From an uncultured Candidatus Melainabacteria bacterium (GTDB lineage Bacteria; Cyanobacteriota; Vampirovibrionia; Gastranaerophilales; Gastranaerophilaceae), in assembly GCA_946186335.1 (NCBI GenBank), contig CAMHMW010000077.1, positions 1 to 8,097 on the forward strand: DNA of 8,097 bases. The letters are read 5' to 3'. Numbering within the stretch: position 1 is the stretch's first letter; every line of letters begins with the position of its first letter. Under the pieces are notes generated by a model. It worked only from the letters and a program-made list of their open reading frames with translations, searched no databases and was not told the origin of the DNA. Both the position numbers and the translations under genes were made by a program. This document shows positions 6,398 through 8,097 of the stretch, one piece after another.

Positions 6398-7993
6398 ATG
6401 TCTATAAGAATCCCCACAGCAAATACCCATCAAGTAATGACAAGAAACTTTGTAAAACAAATGGCAAGTGACGGTTTTTTGCCCGTTATTGCGCTGGAAG
6501 CGTTTGTTGAAACGGGAAGAACTTATCAGGCATATCAAAGAGGCGGATTCGACGAGGCAAGAGAGAGAATTACCGAAGAATTTTCGGGGGCGGTATTCTG
6601 GCTGGGCGGCGTTACGGCACTGAATGCTCTGTTTGAAAAACTCGGTCAAAAGATATTGAAATTACCGAAAATCAACGTTGCAATAGCACAGGATGATGTT
6701 CACAATCCTCTTGCAAACTATCTTGAAAACGAAAGACACACAACAAAAGAGGCTTCCCGTATTCTGGAAAAAGATATTGCAAGATTCAAATTTATAAAGG
6801 TTATTTCAAGTGTTTTAATCGCAAATGCCTTTATCGGCTTTGTTCTTCCGAAAATTAATCAGGCTATTACACGTTCTTATCACAAGAATAAACCACAGGA
6901 ACAAAATAAACCTATAAATACGGCAACTCCAAGACCGACAATAGATACCTTTGCAAAATCAAACAACAATACCGATAAGAAAGATATTTCTTTCGGTCTG
7001 AATATGCTGACACTTGCTAACAAATTTGAAAGCGACAGAAATTACAGGCTGTTATCAGTTGATGCCGGAACTGCCTCGGGTCGTGCAATTTCTGCGAGAA
7101 ACAATGATGAAAGAATTGAAATTCTGTTCAGAGATTTGAGTTCAATAATCTTCTATATGTTCAGCATGCCATGGATGAACGCTATGTTCAACAAACTTGA
7201 ACAACACGGAAATTCAAGAAGAATTGACCCTGTTTCCGCTGAATTTGCAACAAAATATATGCAGTCTTATGTAAACGATGCAGGAGTTGTAAAAAACGGT
7301 GAAAAGGTTAAATCTGTTGATGTTAACAAGTTTGCAAAAGACATGCTGGGCGAAAATGTTGAAATTCCGAAAGCAATTAAAGACGAACTTCAGGGCGAAA
7401 AAATAAAAATTATTTCTCTTGACAGATTTAAGGAACTTCTAAAAGCAGATACATCTTATTCACACAAGTTTGCAGAACTTGAAAAAATCGCGGATAAGAT
7501 GTCCGAATTGCAGCCGAAATTCAAACTGGAATTTCCGGCAGCAGAAGGCGGGGAAAAATCATTTAAGTTTATGTCAATTCTGACAGAAAGACAAATTCAG
7601 GATATTCTTTCCGGCGGACATATTAACAACCCCGAATTTTTACAGGAATTTTTCAAAAACAGATTTAAAGATAAATTTATGCAGCCATACAAATTTGTTG
7701 CACAAAAAGATTTGGATTCTTATAAGGATGAACTTGTTGACTACGTAAAATCAATTGTAGAAAAAGCAAAAGAAAAGAATTTGGGCGAAATAACCGAAAA
7801 AATGCTCCAAAAAGCATCAAATGTAAACCTCAAATGGAACGCAATTAACTGGGGCGCAGGTTTTGTTACATCAGCCATTTTCTTATCCACCATTATCCCA
7901 AAAACTCAATACTTTATAACAAAATGGAGAACAGGCTCTAACGAATTTCCCGGAACCGCACAGTTCAGAGAACAGGAAGGGGTAGGAAAGTAG
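6398..7993 (+). CDS. Duplicated-module membrane protein of unknown function
   Basis: I do not recognise the family. The 531-residue product appears to contain one module twice. Copy A has GRTYQAYQRGG then RERITEEF (40-62), a hydrophobic stretch, LNALFEKLG (75-83), a short insert, and a membrane segment at about 133-150 ending in PKINQAITRS. Copy B has GRAISARNNDERIEILF (228-244), a hydrophobic stretch, MNAMFNKLE (260-268), a much longer charged insert (about 270-480), and a membrane segment at about 485-500 ending in PKTQYFITKW. A Pro/Asn/Lys-rich linker (about 160-195) joins them and leads into ISFGLN (197-202), which resembles the N-terminal motif of the two other unknown proteins here. The insert of copy B is rich in Lys/Glu helices. 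There is no signal peptide. A weak GAAAG precedes the ATG at 6398 by seven bases. Confidence 0.85.
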   Translation: MSIRIPTANTHQVMTRNFVKQMASDGFLPVIALEAFVETGRTYQAYQRGGFDEARERITEEFSGAVFWLGGVTALNALFEKLGQKILKLPKINVAIAQDDVHNPLANYLENERHTTKEASRILEKDIARFKFIKVISSVLIANAFIGFVLPKINQAITRSYHKNKPQEQNKPINTATPRPTIDTFAKSNNNTDKKDISFGLNMLTLANKFESDRNYRLLSVDAGTASGRAISARNNDERIEILFRDLSSIIFYMFSMPWMNAMFNKLEQHGNSRRIDPVSAEFATKYMQSYVNDAGVVKNGEKVKSVDVNKFAKDMLGENVEIPKAIKDELQGEKIKIISLDRFKELLKADTSYSHKFAELEKIADKMSELQPKFKLEFPAAEGGEKSFKFMSILTERQIQDILSGGHINNPEFLQEFFKNRFKDKFMQPYKFVAQKDLDSYKDELVDYVKSIVEKAKEKNLGEITEKMLQKASNVNLKWNAINWGAGFVTSAIFLSTIIPKTQYFITKWRTGSNEFPGTAQFREQEGVGK

Positions 7994-8046
7994 TTTTTGT
8001 CAGCGTAGCAACGCCAATCTGCGTACTTCATATTAATAAATTTTCA

Positions 8047-8097
8047 TTACTCATCCATTGTCGGAACAAGTATATAAACAATTACAAGAGTGATTAT
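8047..8097 (-). CDS. C-terminal end of a gene entering from the right edge (partial)
   Basis: An open minus-strand frame crosses the window edge and ends at TAA (8049-8047). The sixteen visible residues, IITLVIVYILVPTMDE, look like a C-terminal membrane segment followed by a short acidic tail. The codons fit an ordinary low-GC gene. Sixteen residues are too few to assign a family and could be chance. It would be convergent with the 531-residue gene, 53 bases away. That gap (7994-8046) contains two GCGTA direct repeats and no convincing terminator. Confidence 0.4.
   Translation of the reverse strand: MITLVIVYILVPTMDE

Noticed and set aside
5899..6649. Open frames opposite the two membrane-protein genes (5899-6192 plus; 6368-6649 minus)
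   Set aside because: They lie antisense to better supported genes with normal starts, and their translations show no domain pattern.
7994..8046. A terminator after the 531-residue gene
   Set aside because: GCGT-AGCA-ACGC gives only a four-pair stem without a following U-tract, and the other GCGTA is a direct repeat, not an inverted one.

Overview
This is a low-GC bacterial window carrying six essentially complete genes, one strong candidate for a structured non-coding RNA, and a short gene fragment at the right edge. AnmK (recycling of anhydro-muropeptide sugar) argues for a cell that recycles peptidoglycan in the Gram-negative manner. Three unfamiliar proteins that combine Gly/Ala-rich hydrophobic stretches, coiled coil or charged helices, and a short Ser/Asn-Phe-Gly motif remind me of gut Melainabacteria (Gastranaerophilales / Vampirovibrionia). 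That assignment is from memory and is only moderately supported; no rRNA or other marker gene is present.

Layout. Positions 21-1604 (minus) encode a 527-residue Ala/Lys-rich coiled-coil protein with a double glycine zipper. A 292-base spacer (1605-1896) holds a 14-bp hairpin and two diverged copies of a short GAAAGC-centred repeat. anmK follows at 1897-3024 (minus). Directly upstream of anmK, on the same strand, 3041-3351 looks like a roughly 310-nt structured RNA with its own promoter and a 12-bp intrinsic terminator whose U-tract ends about 16 bases before the anmK start codon. It could be a free-standing RNA or an attenuating leader of anmK.

Divergent from this RNA, 3604-5458 (plus) encodes two WYL-type transcription regulators that overlap by 26 bases, a PafB/PafC-like arrangement. 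The region between the RNA and the regulators (3352-3603) contains a long interrupted inverted repeat and tandem hexamers, plausible operator sequence. One base beyond the second regulator's stop lies the stop of a convergent minus-strand gene (5460-6233) for a multi-pass membrane protein of unknown function. A 164-base divergent spacer with two clean dyads separates it from a plus-strand gene (6398-7993) for a 531-residue membrane protein that appears to be built from two copies of one module. The last 51 bases hold the C-terminus of a further minus-strand gene.

How the parts may work together is largely inference. The WYL pair is well placed to control the divergent RNA/anmK unit and itself. 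The two membrane proteins share a divergent promoter region and may be co-regulated. The most promising undescribed element is the structured RNA ahead of anmK; the next is the family of FG-motif, glycine-rich proteins.
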